In this document: piece by piece, positions 8,099-15,622 of the stretch
Layout: the number at the start of each line of letters is the position of its first letter
Position numbering within the stretch: the first letter of the stretch is position 1
Notes under the pieces: model-generated
Told to the model about the DNA's origin: nothing
Database searches by the model: none
Seen by the model: the letters and a program-made list of their open reading frames with translations, nothing else
Program-made: the position numbers and the translations under genes
Source of the DNA: Candidatus Gallimonas intestinigallinarum
GTDB lineage: Bacteria; Bacillota_A; Clostridia; Christensenellales; Borkfalkiaceae
Direction: 5' to 3'
DNA: 25,422 nt
NCBI GenBank assembly: GCA_019116405.1
Contig: DXBS01000106.1
Coordinates: 1-25,422 of the forward strand

Positions 8099-8127
8099 AC
8101 TATACCATGCAAAAAGCGCTTTGTCAA
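8099..8127 (-). promoter_or_regulatory. Sigma-A promoter of the ABC importer operon with an operator-like palindrome
   Basis: On the minus strand a perfect TTGACA (8122-8127) is spaced 17 bases from TATAGT (8099-8104), giving a leader of about 260 bases. The spacer contains AAAGCGCTTT (8112-8121), a palindrome like the core of LacI-family or CcpA (cre-like) operators. Placement between -35 and -10 would allow repression. No regulator gene is in the window. An AT-rich tract (8131-8180) lies upstream of the -35. Confidence 0.8.
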
Positions 8128-8223
8128 TGGGATTTTTAAAATTTTTTTGTGAAATTCTCATCTTTTTATCGATTTTTTTTGGGCGTTTTCACCGAATTTC
8201 CTGTGCCGTAAGCACGATTCCGA

Positions 8224-8253
8224 CAAAAACGGCGACGCCGAAAGGCGCCGCCT
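8224..8253 (-). terminator. Terminator after the GNAT reading frame
   Basis: On the minus strand, GGCGGCGCC-TTTC-GGCGTCGCC (one mismatch) is followed by GTTTTTG, about 85 bases beyond the GNAT stop codon. It closes the ftsH-soj-spo0J-DUF2156-GNAT direction before the importer promoter. Confidence 0.75.
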
Positions 8254-8338
8254 ATACAACATATTGTGGTCTGAGACTCGTTTTATACATTTTTGTAAAC
8301 AATATCTGCGATTTCTGTCGTTTCTGCGGACAATGACG

Positions 8339-9067
8339 TCACATTTTCGCCGTCTTTTCATAGTAAACGAACGCCTCGTCCTCACCCGTTTTCTTCATGC
8401 CCGCGAGCTGAAGGCTCCTGCCCGAGCGCGCGTTCTCCTGAAAGTGCTTCGCCTCCACGCGCTCCAGCTCCAGCTTGGAAAAGGCGTACGCCATATACGC
8501 CGCGAGCGCCTCGGCGGCATACCCGCTGCCCTCGTACTCGGGCAGCAGCCGCACGCCGATCTCCGCCTCCGCCGTATAGCCGAAGCGGTGCAGGGTCGTC
8601 TCGCCGATGAGCACGTCGCCGCGGTAGATCCCAAGCGGCATCTCCATCTTTTTTGCGAAGAGTTCGCGCGCGCCGGAGAGGAACCAGTCCGCCGTCGGGA
8701 CAAAGTCCGCAGCGACGTCCGCGCGCCAGTCGTACCCCCACCAGCGGTTGCGCGCCCCGTCCCCCGCGAGCCGCGCATAGACGGCGGCGTCCTCCTCGCG
8801 CACCGCTCTGAGCGTGAGCCGCTGCGTGGTGAGTTCGGGAAGTTCGGAGAGGGTATCGATGGGGCGGCGGGGCGTGACGGCATATTTGCCGACCACCTCG
8901 CAGGGCAGGTACTGCAATTTGGACTTTCTCAGCCCCATGTCGCCCGCGTCGTCCATGCGGTTGAGGTAGGTGACGTCCCCCGCAAACGCGAGCGCGAACT
9001 GCTGCGCGACCATGGGATAGGCGCCCTCGTAGCCGCGCAGCGCCTTTTCGACGTGCACGACGAGCAT
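8339..9067 (-). CDS. GNAT acetyltransferase half of a DUF2156-GNAT fusion split by an amber codon
   Basis: This frame continues directly from the DUF2156 half upstream: the stop of that half (TAG, 9080-9082) is in the same frame and only four codons before this ATG. Residues 1-65 (LVVHVEKALRGYEGAYPMVA, then YLNRMDDAGDMGLRKSKLQY) are the missing C-terminal part of the DUF2156 fold. A RimJ/RimI-like GNAT domain follows from about residue 75 (LTTQRLTLRAVREEDAAVYA). It has an LIGETTLHRFGY strand and a motif-A-like PEYEGSGYAAEALAAYM that would bind acetyl-CoA. No ribosome binding site precedes 9067, so independent translation is doubtful. Either the gene is a recent nonsense mutant, the TAG is read through, or the base is a sequencing error. 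Substrate unknown. Confidence 0.75.
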   Translation of the reverse strand: MLVVHVEKALRGYEGAYPMVAQQFALAFAGDVTYLNRMDDAGDMGLRKSKLQYLPCEVVGKYAVTPRRPIDTLSELPELTTQRLTLRAVREEDAAVYARLAGDGARNRWWGYDWRADVAADFVPTADWFLSGARELFAKKMEMPLGIYRGDVLIGETTLHRFGYTAEAEIGVRLLPEYEGSGYAAEALAAYMAYAFSKLELERVEAKHFQENARSGRSLQLAGMKKTGEDEAFVYYEKTAKM

Positions 9068-9079
9068 GTCGCCGCAGCG

Positions 9080-9760
9080 CTAGCCGATGGCGCACGCGAC
9101 GATCTTCCCGCCCGCGCGCAAAAGTCCGCACCGCAGCCCGAAGGGGACGATCATGGGCACCAGCCCGTACACCTCATTCATCTCCTCGTCCGCGAGCTCG
9201 TCCGCCTTGGCGCGCTGAGCCGCCTCATATTCTTTGAGAAAGGCGACCAGTTCCGCCTCCCGCGCGGGCATGTACCCCTCGAACGACCAGTCGGGGTACA
9301 TCTTTTTGAACTTGTTGACATGGTTGCGCTGCCCCGCGTACTTCCCGCCTGCGAAGGTGCGGAAGGACTCCGCTTCGTAGAGGTAGTCCCGCCAACGGCG
9401 GGTATTGGTGACGGAGACGTCGGAATAGCGCAGCGTCAGCCACGGCACGGCGTCCGCCTTAACGCCCGAAAAGCGCAGCCGCACTTCGTGGTCGCGGCAG
9501 CAGCGCTCGATCAAGGCGACGGCGCGCCGCTCCGCCTCCATGTCTCCCGTGCGCGAGAGGGGGTAGCGGAACCAGTCCCCGCCTGCATAGTGCTCCCTGA
9601 TGATCAGACAGTCCTCCGCGACGGCAAACGCGGGCGCAAGATACTTGTACCACATGAACTGATAGCCGAGCGAGTAGTCGGAAAGGTGCGTGCATTGCCC
9701 TGCGAAGAAGGGGGCAAGCTGCCCGATCGCCTCTTTGTTGATGTCCGTAAATTTCAGCAT
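9080..9760 (-). CDS. DUF2156 (phosphatidylglycerol lysyltransferase C-terminal-like) protein, N-terminal half, ends at in-frame TAG
   Basis: 226 residues from ATG 9760 (MLKFTDINKEAIGQLAPFFA). The family has a GNAT-like fold related to aminoacyl-phosphatidylglycerol synthase C-terminal domains and usually runs ~290-300 residues. Here it stops after GGKIVACAIG, exactly where relatives carry a conserved Gly-Glu. The codon is TAG, one base from GAG, and the same frame then continues with family sequence into the GNAT frame downstream. The only convincing Shine-Dalgarno (GGAG, 9787-9790) lies 26 bases from the ATG, with a GTCCGC-ACT-GCGGAC hairpin between them. It follows spo0J by about 150 bases on the same strand. 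Function is unknown; acyl or aminoacyl transfer is only a family-level expectation. Confidence 0.75.
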   Translation of the reverse strand: MLKFTDINKEAIGQLAPFFAGQCTHLSDYSLGYQFMWYKYLAPAFAVAEDCLIIREHYAGGDWFRYPLSRTGDMEAERRAVALIERCCRDHEVRLRFSGVKADAVPWLTLRYSDVSVTNTRRWRDYLYEAESFRTFAGGKYAGQRNHVNKFKKMYPDWSFEGYMPAREAELVAFLKEYEAAQRAKADELADEEMNEVYGLVPMIVPFGLRCGLLRAGGKIVACAIG

Positions 9761-9765
9761 AGGCT

Positions 9766-9780
9766 GTCCGCAGTGCGGAC
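9766..9780 (-). promoter_or_regulatory. Hairpin between Shine-Dalgarno and start codon of the DUF2156 gene
   Basis: GTCCGC-ACT-GCGGAC forms a 6-bp stem placed between GGAG and ATG. Folding would shorten the effective spacing from 26 to about 11 bases, so it may be needed for, or may regulate, initiation (inference). Confidence 0.4.
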
Positions 9781-9831
9781 GATCTTCTCCTTTTTTGCGA
9801 TATCGTGTTGAACGAGCAATTCCCGAATGAT

Positions 9832-9855
9832 ACAAAATGACCGCAAACGGCGGTC
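9832..9855 (-). terminator. Weak terminator-like hairpin after spo0J
   Basis: On the minus strand, GACCGC-CGTTT-GCGGTC is followed by ATTTTGT. The T tract is short, so termination is probably partial or absent. It lies between spo0J and the DUF2156 gene. Confidence 0.4.
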
Positions 9856-9914
9856 ACTCTGTATGTGTTTTGTGCATATTTGGTACGATTTTTCGGGGTA
9901 CGTCCCCCCGTTTT

Positions 9915-10811
9915 TTACTCCATGCGGTCGATGATATCCAGCAGCTCGCTGATGCGGTCCAGATCGTCGCGCGTGTAGTAATCGATATAGATGCGCCCCT
10001 TCTTATCCGTGCCGATGAGCGAGACCTTGGTCTTGAGCGTCGAGCGCAGCCGCTCCACGAGGTGCTTGAGCTCCGCGCTCGCGACCGCGTTTTTCTTCTC
10101 CTTTTCCCTGTCGAGCACCTCGGGCGGGTTTAAAAACTGCTTGACCGCGCGCTCCATTTCGCGCACCGACCAGCCGTTCTTGACGCACTCCCCGGCGAGC
10201 GCGATCTGCGCCTCTTTGGCGACGGGAACGAGCGTTCTCGCGTGCCCCGAGGAGAGCTTGCCCTCGCGGACGAGATCGACGACCTCGTCGGCAAGCGATA
10301 AAAGGCGCAGCGTGTTGGCGATCGCGGGGCGGGATTTGCCGAGGCGCTCGGCGAGCATCTCCTGCGTCAGCCCGAACTCCTCCATCAGCCGCTTCATGCC
10401 CGTCGCCGCCTCGATGGGGTTGAGGTCCTCGCGCTGCAGGTTCTCGATGAGGGAGATCTCCTGCACTTCCTTGTCGCTGAGGTCGCGAACGATCGCGGGG
10501 ATCTTCTCCAGTCCCGCGCGGATGGCGGCGCGGTAACGGCGCTCGCCCGCGATGATCATATATTTTCCGTCGGCGTCCTTGTTGACGACGATGGGGCTGA
10601 TCACGCCGTGTTCGCGGATGGAGTTTGCCAGATCGTTGAGCGCGTTTTCATCGAACGTCTTTCTGGGCTGGTGCGGGTTGGGGAAGATATCCTCGATGGG
10701 AAGCTCCGCAGGACCCGCGGCGTTGTCGTCAAACTCGGCGCGCGCGTTCTCGTACGCCTCCTCGGTGTCGCTGAACAGGGCGGACAGCCCTCTTCCAAGT
10801 CCTTTTGCCAT
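9915..10811 (-). CDS. parB: Chromosome-partitioning protein ParB/Spo0J
   Basis: 298 residues, a normal length. The order is a conserved MAKGLGRGLSALF N-terminus that stimulates the ParA ATPase, and a CTP-binding N-domain with the GERRYRA arginine patch (89-95) and ENLQRE (123-128). A helix-turn-helix follows (147-170, LTQEMLAERLGKSRPAIANT) that reads parS, then a C-terminal dimerisation region (ARDDLDRISELLDII-like). ParB clamps on parS, slides using CTP and recruits condensin near the origin. The start lies 3 bases after the soj stop, so the pair is translationally linked. Two parS sites 3 kb upstream, and the likely origin ~10 kb away, fit an origin-proximal segregation centre. Confidence 0.97.
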   Translation of the reverse strand: MAKGLGRGLSALFSDTEEAYENARAEFDDNAAGPAELPIEDIFPNPHQPRKTFDENALNDLANSIREHGVISPIVVNKDADGKYMIIAGERRYRAAIRAGLEKIPAIVRDLSDKEVQEISLIENLQREDLNPIEAATGMKRLMEEFGLTQEMLAERLGKSRPAIANTLRLLSLADEVVDLVREGKLSSGHARTLVPVAKEAQIALAGECVKNGWSVREMERAVKQFLNPPEVLDREKEKKNAVASAELKHLVERLRSTLKTKVSLIGTDKKGRIYIDYYTRDDLDRISELLDIIDRME

Positions 10812-10814
10812 ACC

Positions 10815-11591
10815 TTACTCCCCCTTTCCTTCCGTTTTCTTTAAAAATTCTTCGGTGAGCGCCGCGTACGCACGCGCGCCCATACACTTGGGATCGTGCA
10901 GAAGGATGGGCTTGCCGTGGCTGGGCGCCTCGGAGAGGCGGATATTGCGCGGGATGACGATCTCATACAGCTTCTTGGAGAAATACTTCTTGATCTCTGC
11001 CGCGATCTGCTTGGAGATGAGCGAGCGCCCGTCGTACATGGTCAGTACGACGCCCTCCACCTTCAGTGACTTGTTGAGGTGCTGCCGCACGAGCGAGATG
11101 GTGTTCATCAGCTGCGAAAGCCCCTCCAGCGCGTAATACTCGCTCTGGATGGGGATGATCGCGCTGTCCGCCGCGGTGAGGGCATTGATCGTGAGAAGCC
11201 CCAGCGAGGGCGGGCAGTCGATGAGAATGTAGTCGAACGCGTCCTTCACGGGCGTGAGCGCGGCGCGCAGCACCTTGTCGCGGTTCTTCTTGTAGACGAG
11301 ATCGACTTCCGCGCCCGCCAGATCGATATTGGCGGGCAGCAGAAACAGCCTCTCCAGCTCCGTTTCCAGAACATTGTCCTTGACCGCCTCGTCCTCAATG
11401 ATGACGTTGTAGACGGACTTCTTCAGCGCTCCCTTGGAAAATCCCAGCCCCGTCGTCGCGTTCCCCTGCGGATCGAGGTCGACGAGCAGCACTTTTTTGC
11501 CCGCCTGCGCAAGATAAGCCGCCATATTGACGCACGTCGTCGTCTTTCCGACGCCGCCCTTCTGGTTGGAGAACGATATGATCTTTCCCAT
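10815..11591 (-). CDS. soj: Chromosome-partitioning ATPase ParA/Soj
   Basis: 258 residues from ATG 11591; GGAGTGAGG lies just upstream and includes the ftsH stop codon. A GTG four codons earlier would overlap that signal. The deviant Walker A KGGVGKTT is at residues 11-18, followed by the LLVDLDPQGNAT switch region and the LIDCPPSLG Walker B strand. MinD/ParA ATPases dimerise on DNA with ATP and cycle with ParB to position origins; in Bacillus, Soj also regulates DnaA. It lies between ftsH (5-base gap) and parB (3-base gap), so the three are probably one operon. Confidence 0.97.
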   Translation of the reverse strand: MGKIISFSNQKGGVGKTTTCVNMAAYLAQAGKKVLLVDLDPQGNATTGLGFSKGALKKSVYNVIIEDEAVKDNVLETELERLFLLPANIDLAGAEVDLVYKKNRDKVLRAALTPVKDAFDYILIDCPPSLGLLTINALTAADSAIIPIQSEYYALEGLSQLMNTISLVRQHLNKSLKVEGVVLTMYDGRSLISKQIAAEIKKYFSKKLYEIVIPRNIRLSEAPSHGKPILLHDPKCMGARAYAALTEEFLKKTEGKGE

Positions 11592-11596
11592 ATTCC

Positions 11597-13636
11597 TCAC
11601 TCCTCGTCCGGTTTGTCGGACGCTTCATCCTTCTTGTCTGCCTCAGCTTCGGTCACGCTCTCCTTTGCGCTCGTCGAAACTTCAGCCGTACTCTCCTTTG
11701 CTTGCTTTGTCGCCTTTGCACTCTGCGTGCCGAACGGGTTGTCAGGACGGCCCTTGTCGTGCTGTTCCATATATGCGAGCACTTCGGTGTAGGATGCGCC
11801 GTTCATCAGCATATCCACTTCCGCCGTGTAGATGGTCTCGCGCTCCACGAGGACGTGCGCCATATTGTCGAGGATGCTCCTGTTTTCGCTGAGCAGCGTC
11901 CTCGCGCGCTGGTGCGCCGCGTCGACGATCTTGTGCACTTCCGAATCGATGAGCGCCGCCGTCGCCTCGCTGTAGGAGTTGCGCTCCTCAAAGTCTCTGC
12001 CGAGGAACACAGGCCCGTCGCTGCCGTAGCAGATCGTGCCCAGCTTGTCGCTCATGCCCCATTCGGTGACCATCTTTTTTGCGATCTGCGTGACCTTGCG
12101 GATATCGCTGCTCGCGCCCGCAGAGACATCGTGAATGACGAGCTCCTCCGCGACGCGTCCGCCCAGCGCCATGCAGATCATATCGTTAAGCTGGTTAACT
12201 GTATAGCTGGAGTCATCCGTCTCGGGACGGGTGAGCGTGTAGCCTGCCGCCGAGCCGCGGGGAATAATGGACACTTCGTGAACATTATCGTTGTGCTCGC
12301 ACAGCTTGGCGAGGATCGCGTGTCCCGCTTCGTGATAGGCGGTACACTTCTTGTCCGTCTCCGTGACAACGCGGCTCTTCTTCTGAGGCCCCATGATGAC
12401 CTTGTTGATGCCCTCATACAGTTCGAGGTTGCCGATCGTCGTCTTGTTCGCACGTGCGGCGAGAATGGCAGCTTCGTTAAGAAGATTAGCAATATCCGCA
12501 CCCGAGAAGCCGCTCGTCATGCGGGCGATTACCTTGAAGTTGACGTCGGGAGCCAGCGGCTTGTTGCGGGCATGGACTTTCAGGATCGCCTCTCTGCCCT
12601 TGACGTCGGGGAGGTTGACGTAGATCTGACGGTCAAATCTGCCCGGACGAAGGAGAGCGCTGTCGAGGATATCGGCACGGTTGGTTGCTGCCATGACGAT
12701 GACGCCCTCGTTGGTCTCGAAGCCGTCCATCTGGACGAGGATCTGGTTGAGGGTCTGTTCCCGCTCGTCGTGACCGCCACCCAGTCCCGCACCGCGTTGA
12801 CGGCCGACGGCGTCGATCTCATCGATGAAGATGATGCAGGGCTGATTGCGTTTTGCAGTGTCAAACAGGTCGCGCACACGCGAGGCACCGACACCGACGT
12901 ACATTTCCACGAAGTCAGAGCCGCTGACGGAGAAGAAGGGCACGCCCGCCTCTCCTGCGACCGCCTTTGCAAACAGCGTTTTACCCGTTCCGGGAGGGCC
13001 GACGAGCAGCACACCCTTGGGGATCTTTGCACCCAGGCTGGAAAACTTCTTAGGAGTCTTTAAGAACTCAACAACTTCCTTGAGTTCCTCTTTCTCTTCC
13101 TCGGCACCTGCGACGTCCGAGAAGCGAACCTTGACATTGTTCGCGATCGGAGCTTTGGACTTGCCGAAGTTCATGATCTTGCCGCTGCCGCCGCTCATCG
13201 ATCGCATGATGAGGTACATTGCGATGCCCACGACGAGCAGCACGCCCAGATAGACGATCGCATTGCTCCATCCTGCACCGGCGTTAGGATCCTGAAATCT
13301 TATGACAATGCCATACTCACTTTCCCAGGTCTCCAGCAAGCCGTCAGGATCGTAGCCGTCATAAAAGCTTGGGCCATGCGTCCAGTATGAATACTGCGAA
13401 TTCGTGTTCGTAGTGGTATAGCCATAAATCGTGTACCCGGAAATGTAGATCATTTTGATCGGAGGTTCCGAGTTGTCTGTCTGCACTTCTCCTTCCTTAA
13501 CCTCAATCAGATCGCGGAATTCACTAAAAGTGCGTTCTTTTGTTGCGTTGATCTGCGACGTGATCAGAAAGTATAATCCAATGCCGAGCACAGCAACCAG
13601 AACGACCGCAATCACAGTTTTTACCGTTCTACTCAA
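11597..13636 (-). CDS. ftsH: ATP-dependent zinc metalloprotease FtsH
   Basis: 679 residues from a TTG start at 13636, preceded at 7 bases by AAAAAGGAGTG. It has a first membrane segment ([18 protein letters not shown], 8-25), an extracytoplasmic domain with an unusual Tyr/Thr-rich stretch ([19 protein letters not shown], 67-85), and a second membrane segment (126-144). The AAA+ module has Walker A GPPGTGKT (213-220), Walker B FIDEID (270-275) and the second region of homology (319-336). The zinc protease motif HEAGH is at 435-439. The last ~50 residues are a Lys/Glu/Ser-rich charged tail. It degrades membrane and short-lived cytosolic proteins at the membrane. It is the first gene of the ftsH-soj-parB unit, an uncommon linkage, under its own promoter. 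Confidence 0.97.
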   Translation of the reverse strand: MSRTVKTVIAVVLVAVLGIGLYFLITSQINATKERTFSEFRDLIEVKEGEVQTDNSEPPIKMIYISGYTIYGYTTTNTNSQYSYWTHGPSFYDGYDPDGLLETWESEYGIVIRFQDPNAGAGWSNAIVYLGVLLVVGIAMYLIMRSMSGGSGKIMNFGKSKAPIANNVKVRFSDVAGAEEEKEELKEVVEFLKTPKKFSSLGAKIPKGVLLVGPPGTGKTLFAKAVAGEAGVPFFSVSGSDFVEMYVGVGASRVRDLFDTAKRNQPCIIFIDEIDAVGRQRGAGLGGGHDEREQTLNQILVQMDGFETNEGVIVMAATNRADILDSALLRPGRFDRQIYVNLPDVKGREAILKVHARNKPLAPDVNFKVIARMTSGFSGADIANLLNEAAILAARANKTTIGNLELYEGINKVIMGPQKKSRVVTETDKKCTAYHEAGHAILAKLCEHNDNVHEVSIIPRGSAAGYTLTRPETDDSSYTVNQLNDMICMALGGRVAEELVIHDVSAGASSDIRKVTQIAKKMVTEWGMSDKLGTICYGSDGPVFLGRDFEERNSYSEATAALIDSEVHKIVDAAHQRARTLLSENRSILDNMAHVLVERETIYTAEVDMLMNGASYTEVLAYMEQHDKGRPDNPFGTQSAKATKQAKESTAEVSTSAKESVTEAEADKKDEASDKPDEE

Positions 13637-13698
13637 AATTTCACTCCTTTTTGTTTCAACGTTTTGATATCGATAGTATGCCCCGATATGCCTTTGTT

Positions 13699-13727
13699 AT
13701 TGTAGCACGAAATTGTCCCGTTGGCAA
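13699..13727 (-). promoter_or_regulatory. Sigma-A promoter of ftsH-soj-parB
   Basis: On the minus strand, TTGCCA (13722-13727) is spaced 17 bases from TACAAT (13699-13704). A ~55-base leader leads to the TTG start of ftsH. Confidence 0.75.
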
Positions 13728-13847
13728 GCCTTTCTTTGAAAATCTTTCCGATTTTTCATAATTATCACTATATTCCCTTAAAATGGCGGTTTTATGCCAT
13801 TATTTTGGCGGTTTTTTGCTTTGCGTTATCTTATTTTTGCCAAAAAG

Positions 13848-13863
13848 TGTTTCATGTGAAACA
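13848..13863. other. parS site 1 (one mismatch)
   Basis: TGTTTCATGTGAAACA differs by one base from the ParB/Spo0J recognition palindrome. It lies 43 bases from the second site, between ftsH and cvpA and upstream of the soj-parB operon promoter. Confidence 0.88.
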
Positions 13864-13890
13864 CTCCGAAGAATTTTTAAGAAAATTTGG

Positions 13891-13906
13891 TGTTTCACGT
13901 GAAACA
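13891..13906. other. parS site 2 (perfect consensus)
   Basis: TGTTTCACGTGAAACA is the exact 16-base palindrome bound by the ParB/Spo0J family. It occurs about 7 kb from the proposed origin and 3 kb from parB itself. Confidence 0.96.
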
Positions 13907-13977
13907 TACAACGCAAAAATATATTTTGAGTGCACATGGTTTATGTCATATGACAGCCATTTATCTATAAAAATGTA

Positions 13978-14006
13978 AGGAAAAAGGCGTCGCGAGTGCG
14001 ACGCCT
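13978..14006 (-). terminator. Terminator of cvpA
   Basis: On the minus strand, AGGCGTCGC-ACTC-GCGACGCCT (9-bp stem) is followed by TTTTT, 10 bases beyond the cvpA stop codon. Confidence 0.9.
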
Positions 14007-14016
14007 ACAGTGCAGC

Positions 14017-14550
14017 TTACTCTATCAAACTAAAATATTGGAAATTTGCTGCCCAAATGAACCAATCGGAGTGGTAAATGACGCTCACAACAGAAGTCTG
14101 CGAAATGAGAAGATTGAGGCTATCCGAATTGATCCAGTAGCATGCCGTCAAAATCAGATAGATGATGACGATCGCCTCCAAAAGCCCCAGAACTGCACCG
14201 AGCAAGCGATTGATCGTCGCAAAGAACTTGCAAGAATTCGCAATCGCTGTACCAAATGCACCTAAGAGCATCGCGCCCAACTTTACAATCACAAAAAGCA
14301 AGATAAACGATATGATAAGCGCAACGATACTTGCCGGAGTTTCTCCAATGCCGTTTGCAATTGCGGTCGTCATTCCAAACCAGCTCTCAAGCGCATTTTT
14401 GAATGGATTACAAAAGGACACGGCCACAATGATCGCAAAAATTGTACCGGCAAGCTTGAAAATTCCCTTTACAAAACCTCGCCAGGAACCAAAGAGAAGT
14501 CCAAGCAGCAAAATTGCAAAGAGAATGACATCCAAAACCCAGGGTGGCAC
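14017..14550 (-). CDS. cvpA: CvpA family membrane protein
   Basis: 177 residues from a GTG start at 14550, chosen because AAAGGAGGTAATTGC precedes it and the family begins with a short polar lead into the first membrane helix. Four hydrophobic segments are visible (VLDVILFAILLLGLLFGSWR; GIFKLAGTIFAIIVAVSF; IVALIISFILLFVIVKLGAM; LLGAVLGLLEAIVIIYLIL). The family's RG-F-KG pattern after helix 1 (WRGFVKGIF) is also present. CvpA was named for colicin V production in E. coli; its general biochemical role is not settled. It has its own promoter and terminator and lies back to back with yyaC. Confidence 0.88.
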   Translation of the reverse strand: MPPWVLDVILFAILLLGLLFGSWRGFVKGIFKLAGTIFAIIVAVSFCNPFKNALESWFGMTTAIANGIGETPASIVALIISFILLFVIVKLGAMLLGAFGTAIANSCKFFATINRLLGAVLGLLEAIVIIYLILTACYWINSDSLNLLISQTSVVSVIYHSDWFIWAANFQYFSLIE

Positions 14551-14580
14551 GCAATTACCTCCTTTCCTAAGAATGCAATG

Positions 14581-14609
14581 ATTATAGCACATTTTGCAAA
14601 AAAAGTCAC
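14581..14609 (-). promoter_or_regulatory. Promoter of cvpA
   Basis: On the minus strand, a perfect TATAAT (14581-14586) carries an extended TGC just before it. A weak -35 GTGACT (14604-14609) lies 17 bases upstream. The AGGAGG of cvpA follows within about 25 bases. Confidence 0.75.
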
Positions 14610-14671
14610 GCCGCCAAAGTAATTTGTTATAAAAATTCACGCAATGGTCAAAAACAACCGTGGAGGCGATC

Positions 14672-15229
14672 ATGGAACATACCTTTCATTTTAACAACTG
14701 CATGGCGGAGACGGGCGTATATCTGGCACTCAGAAAGGCTTTAGGACCGCTTACATCTCCGCCCGTCATCCTTTGCATCGGAAGCGATCTCGCCGTCGGT
14801 GACAGTCTGGGACCGGTCACCGGGACCATGTTACAGAAAAAAGATGGCAGCTTTTCCGGCTACATCTATGGCACACTCAAAAATCCGATCACGGCAAAGG
14901 AAGCAAAGTATCTCTCTGCATTTTTCAGATGCACGCATCCACACAGCAAGATAATCGCGGTCGACGCCGCAGTCGGTGCAGATTCCGATATAGGACTTAT
15001 TAAAGTTGTCAGTCAGCCATTGCAGCCTGGCGCAGGCGCAAATAAAAAACTTCCCAAGATCGGAGACGTTTCTGTCCTCGGGATCGTCGCAAAAAAGTCG
15101 CCGCTTACTTATGCGCTGTTCAACCTGACGCGCATGGGCGTCGTATATTCGATGGCAGAAATTATCGCAAACTCAATTCAGAACTTAACTAATGAATGTT
15201 GTGAAAATCTCTCAAAAACTGTATCATAA
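14672..15229 (+). CDS. yyaC: Spore protease-like YyaC family protein
   Basis: 185 residues from ATG 14672, placed 5 bases after GGAGG; a GTG four codons upstream would sit on that signal. The fold family (YyaC, related to the germination protease GPR and hydrogenase-maturation-like peptidases) is recognised by CIGSDLAVGDSLGP (35-48), YGTLKNPITA (66-75) and AVDAAVG (96-102). The region LKNPITAKEA matches the family's signature around the second conserved block. In Bacillus yyaC lies beside spo0J near the origin, and here it lies ~5 kb from parB, so linkage is partly kept. The presence suggests a spore-forming ancestry. The reaction it catalyses is not established. Confidence 0.9.
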   Translation: MEHTFHFNNCMAETGVYLALRKALGPLTSPPVILCIGSDLAVGDSLGPVTGTMLQKKDGSFSGYIYGTLKNPITAKEAKYLSAFFRCTHPHSKIIAVDAAVGADSDIGLIKVVSQPLQPGAGANKKLPKIGDVSVLGIVAKKSPLTYALFNLTRMGVVYSMAEIIANSIQNLTNECCENLSKTVS

Positions 15230-15290
15230 AGAAACAAGCGATGATAATTAGTACATTTCATCAACTTTTTTGAAATTTTTTTCGATATTG

Positions 15291-15319
15291 TTGACAAAGT
15301 GACTTTCCTCAGTTACAAT
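15291..15319 (+). promoter_or_regulatory. Strong sigma-A promoter of the 76-residue protein
   Basis: Perfect TTGACA (15291-15296), a 17-base spacer, then TACAAT (15314-15319). A T/A-rich tract upstream (15265-15290) resembles an UP element. AAGGAGAAAAACATC precedes the ATG at 15349. Confidence 0.9.
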
Positions 15320-15348
15320 TAAATAAAACATATAAGGAGAAAAACATC

Positions 15349-15579
15349 ATGGTTAAGACAACGAAGACCAAGACTTTTGATACTGATACCGCCACCGTCG
15401 TGAAGAAGGTCGTCTGCGGTGCATACGGCGATCCCGCCGGCTACGAGATGACAATGTATCTCACGCCCGAGGGAGATTACTTCCTCTACACGAACGGCGG
15501 CGCTGAGTCCGCTTACAAGACGGAGAAGATCACGTCCTACACCAAGGCTAACGCCAAGAAGTGGCTGGAAGAGAACTGA
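15349..15579 (+). CDS. Small conserved-looking protein of unknown function (76 residues)
   Basis: A single small gene with its own near-consensus promoter, a good ribosome binding site (AAGGAG, 8-9 bases before ATG) and a strong terminator 12 bases after the stop; such signals usually mark abundant products. The sequence starts with a Lys/Thr-rich segment (MVKTTKTKTFDTDTATVVKK) and continues with a compact middle (GDPAGYEMTMYLTPEGDYFL, YTNGGAESAY). It ends with a helical tail (SYTKANAKKWLEEN). There is no signal peptide, membrane segment or cysteine pair (one Cys). The composition suggests a small soluble beta-strand domain plus a C-terminal helix. I recall similar short proteins in Clostridia but no assigned function. 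Confidence 0.85.
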   Translation: MVKTTKTKTFDTDTATVVKKVVCGAYGDPAGYEMTMYLTPEGDYFLYTNGGAESAYKTEKITSYTKANAKKWLEEN

Positions 15580-15590
15580 ACATACAATTT

Positions 15591-15622
15591 AAGCCCTGTC
15601 TGAGAAAGGACAGGGCTTTTTT
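15591..15622 (+). terminator. Terminator of the 76-residue protein
   Basis: AAGCCCTGTC-TGAGAAA-GGACAGGGCTT followed by TTTT, a textbook intrinsic terminator starting about 10 bases after the stop codon. Confidence 0.92.

Noticed and set aside
7826..8161. 111-residue open frame in the binding-protein leader, possible leader peptide
   Set aside because: It begins upstream of the promoter's start site and runs through a terminator hairpin; no ribosome binding site.
8339..9760. General TAG stop-codon reassignment as the explanation for the interrupted gene
   Set aside because: rnpA terminates at TAG in its normal family position, and no other gene in the window needs TAG to be sense.
8264..9811. 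515-residue open frame on the plus strand opposite the DUF2156-GNAT genes
   Set aside because: It is antisense to recognisable DUF2156 and GNAT domains, with no ribosome binding site and no domain of its own.
9885..9916. Possible plus-strand terminator CGGGG...CCCCG with six T at the end of parB
   Set aside because: No plus-strand gene leads into it, and on the minus strand the hairpin is followed by A rather than T.
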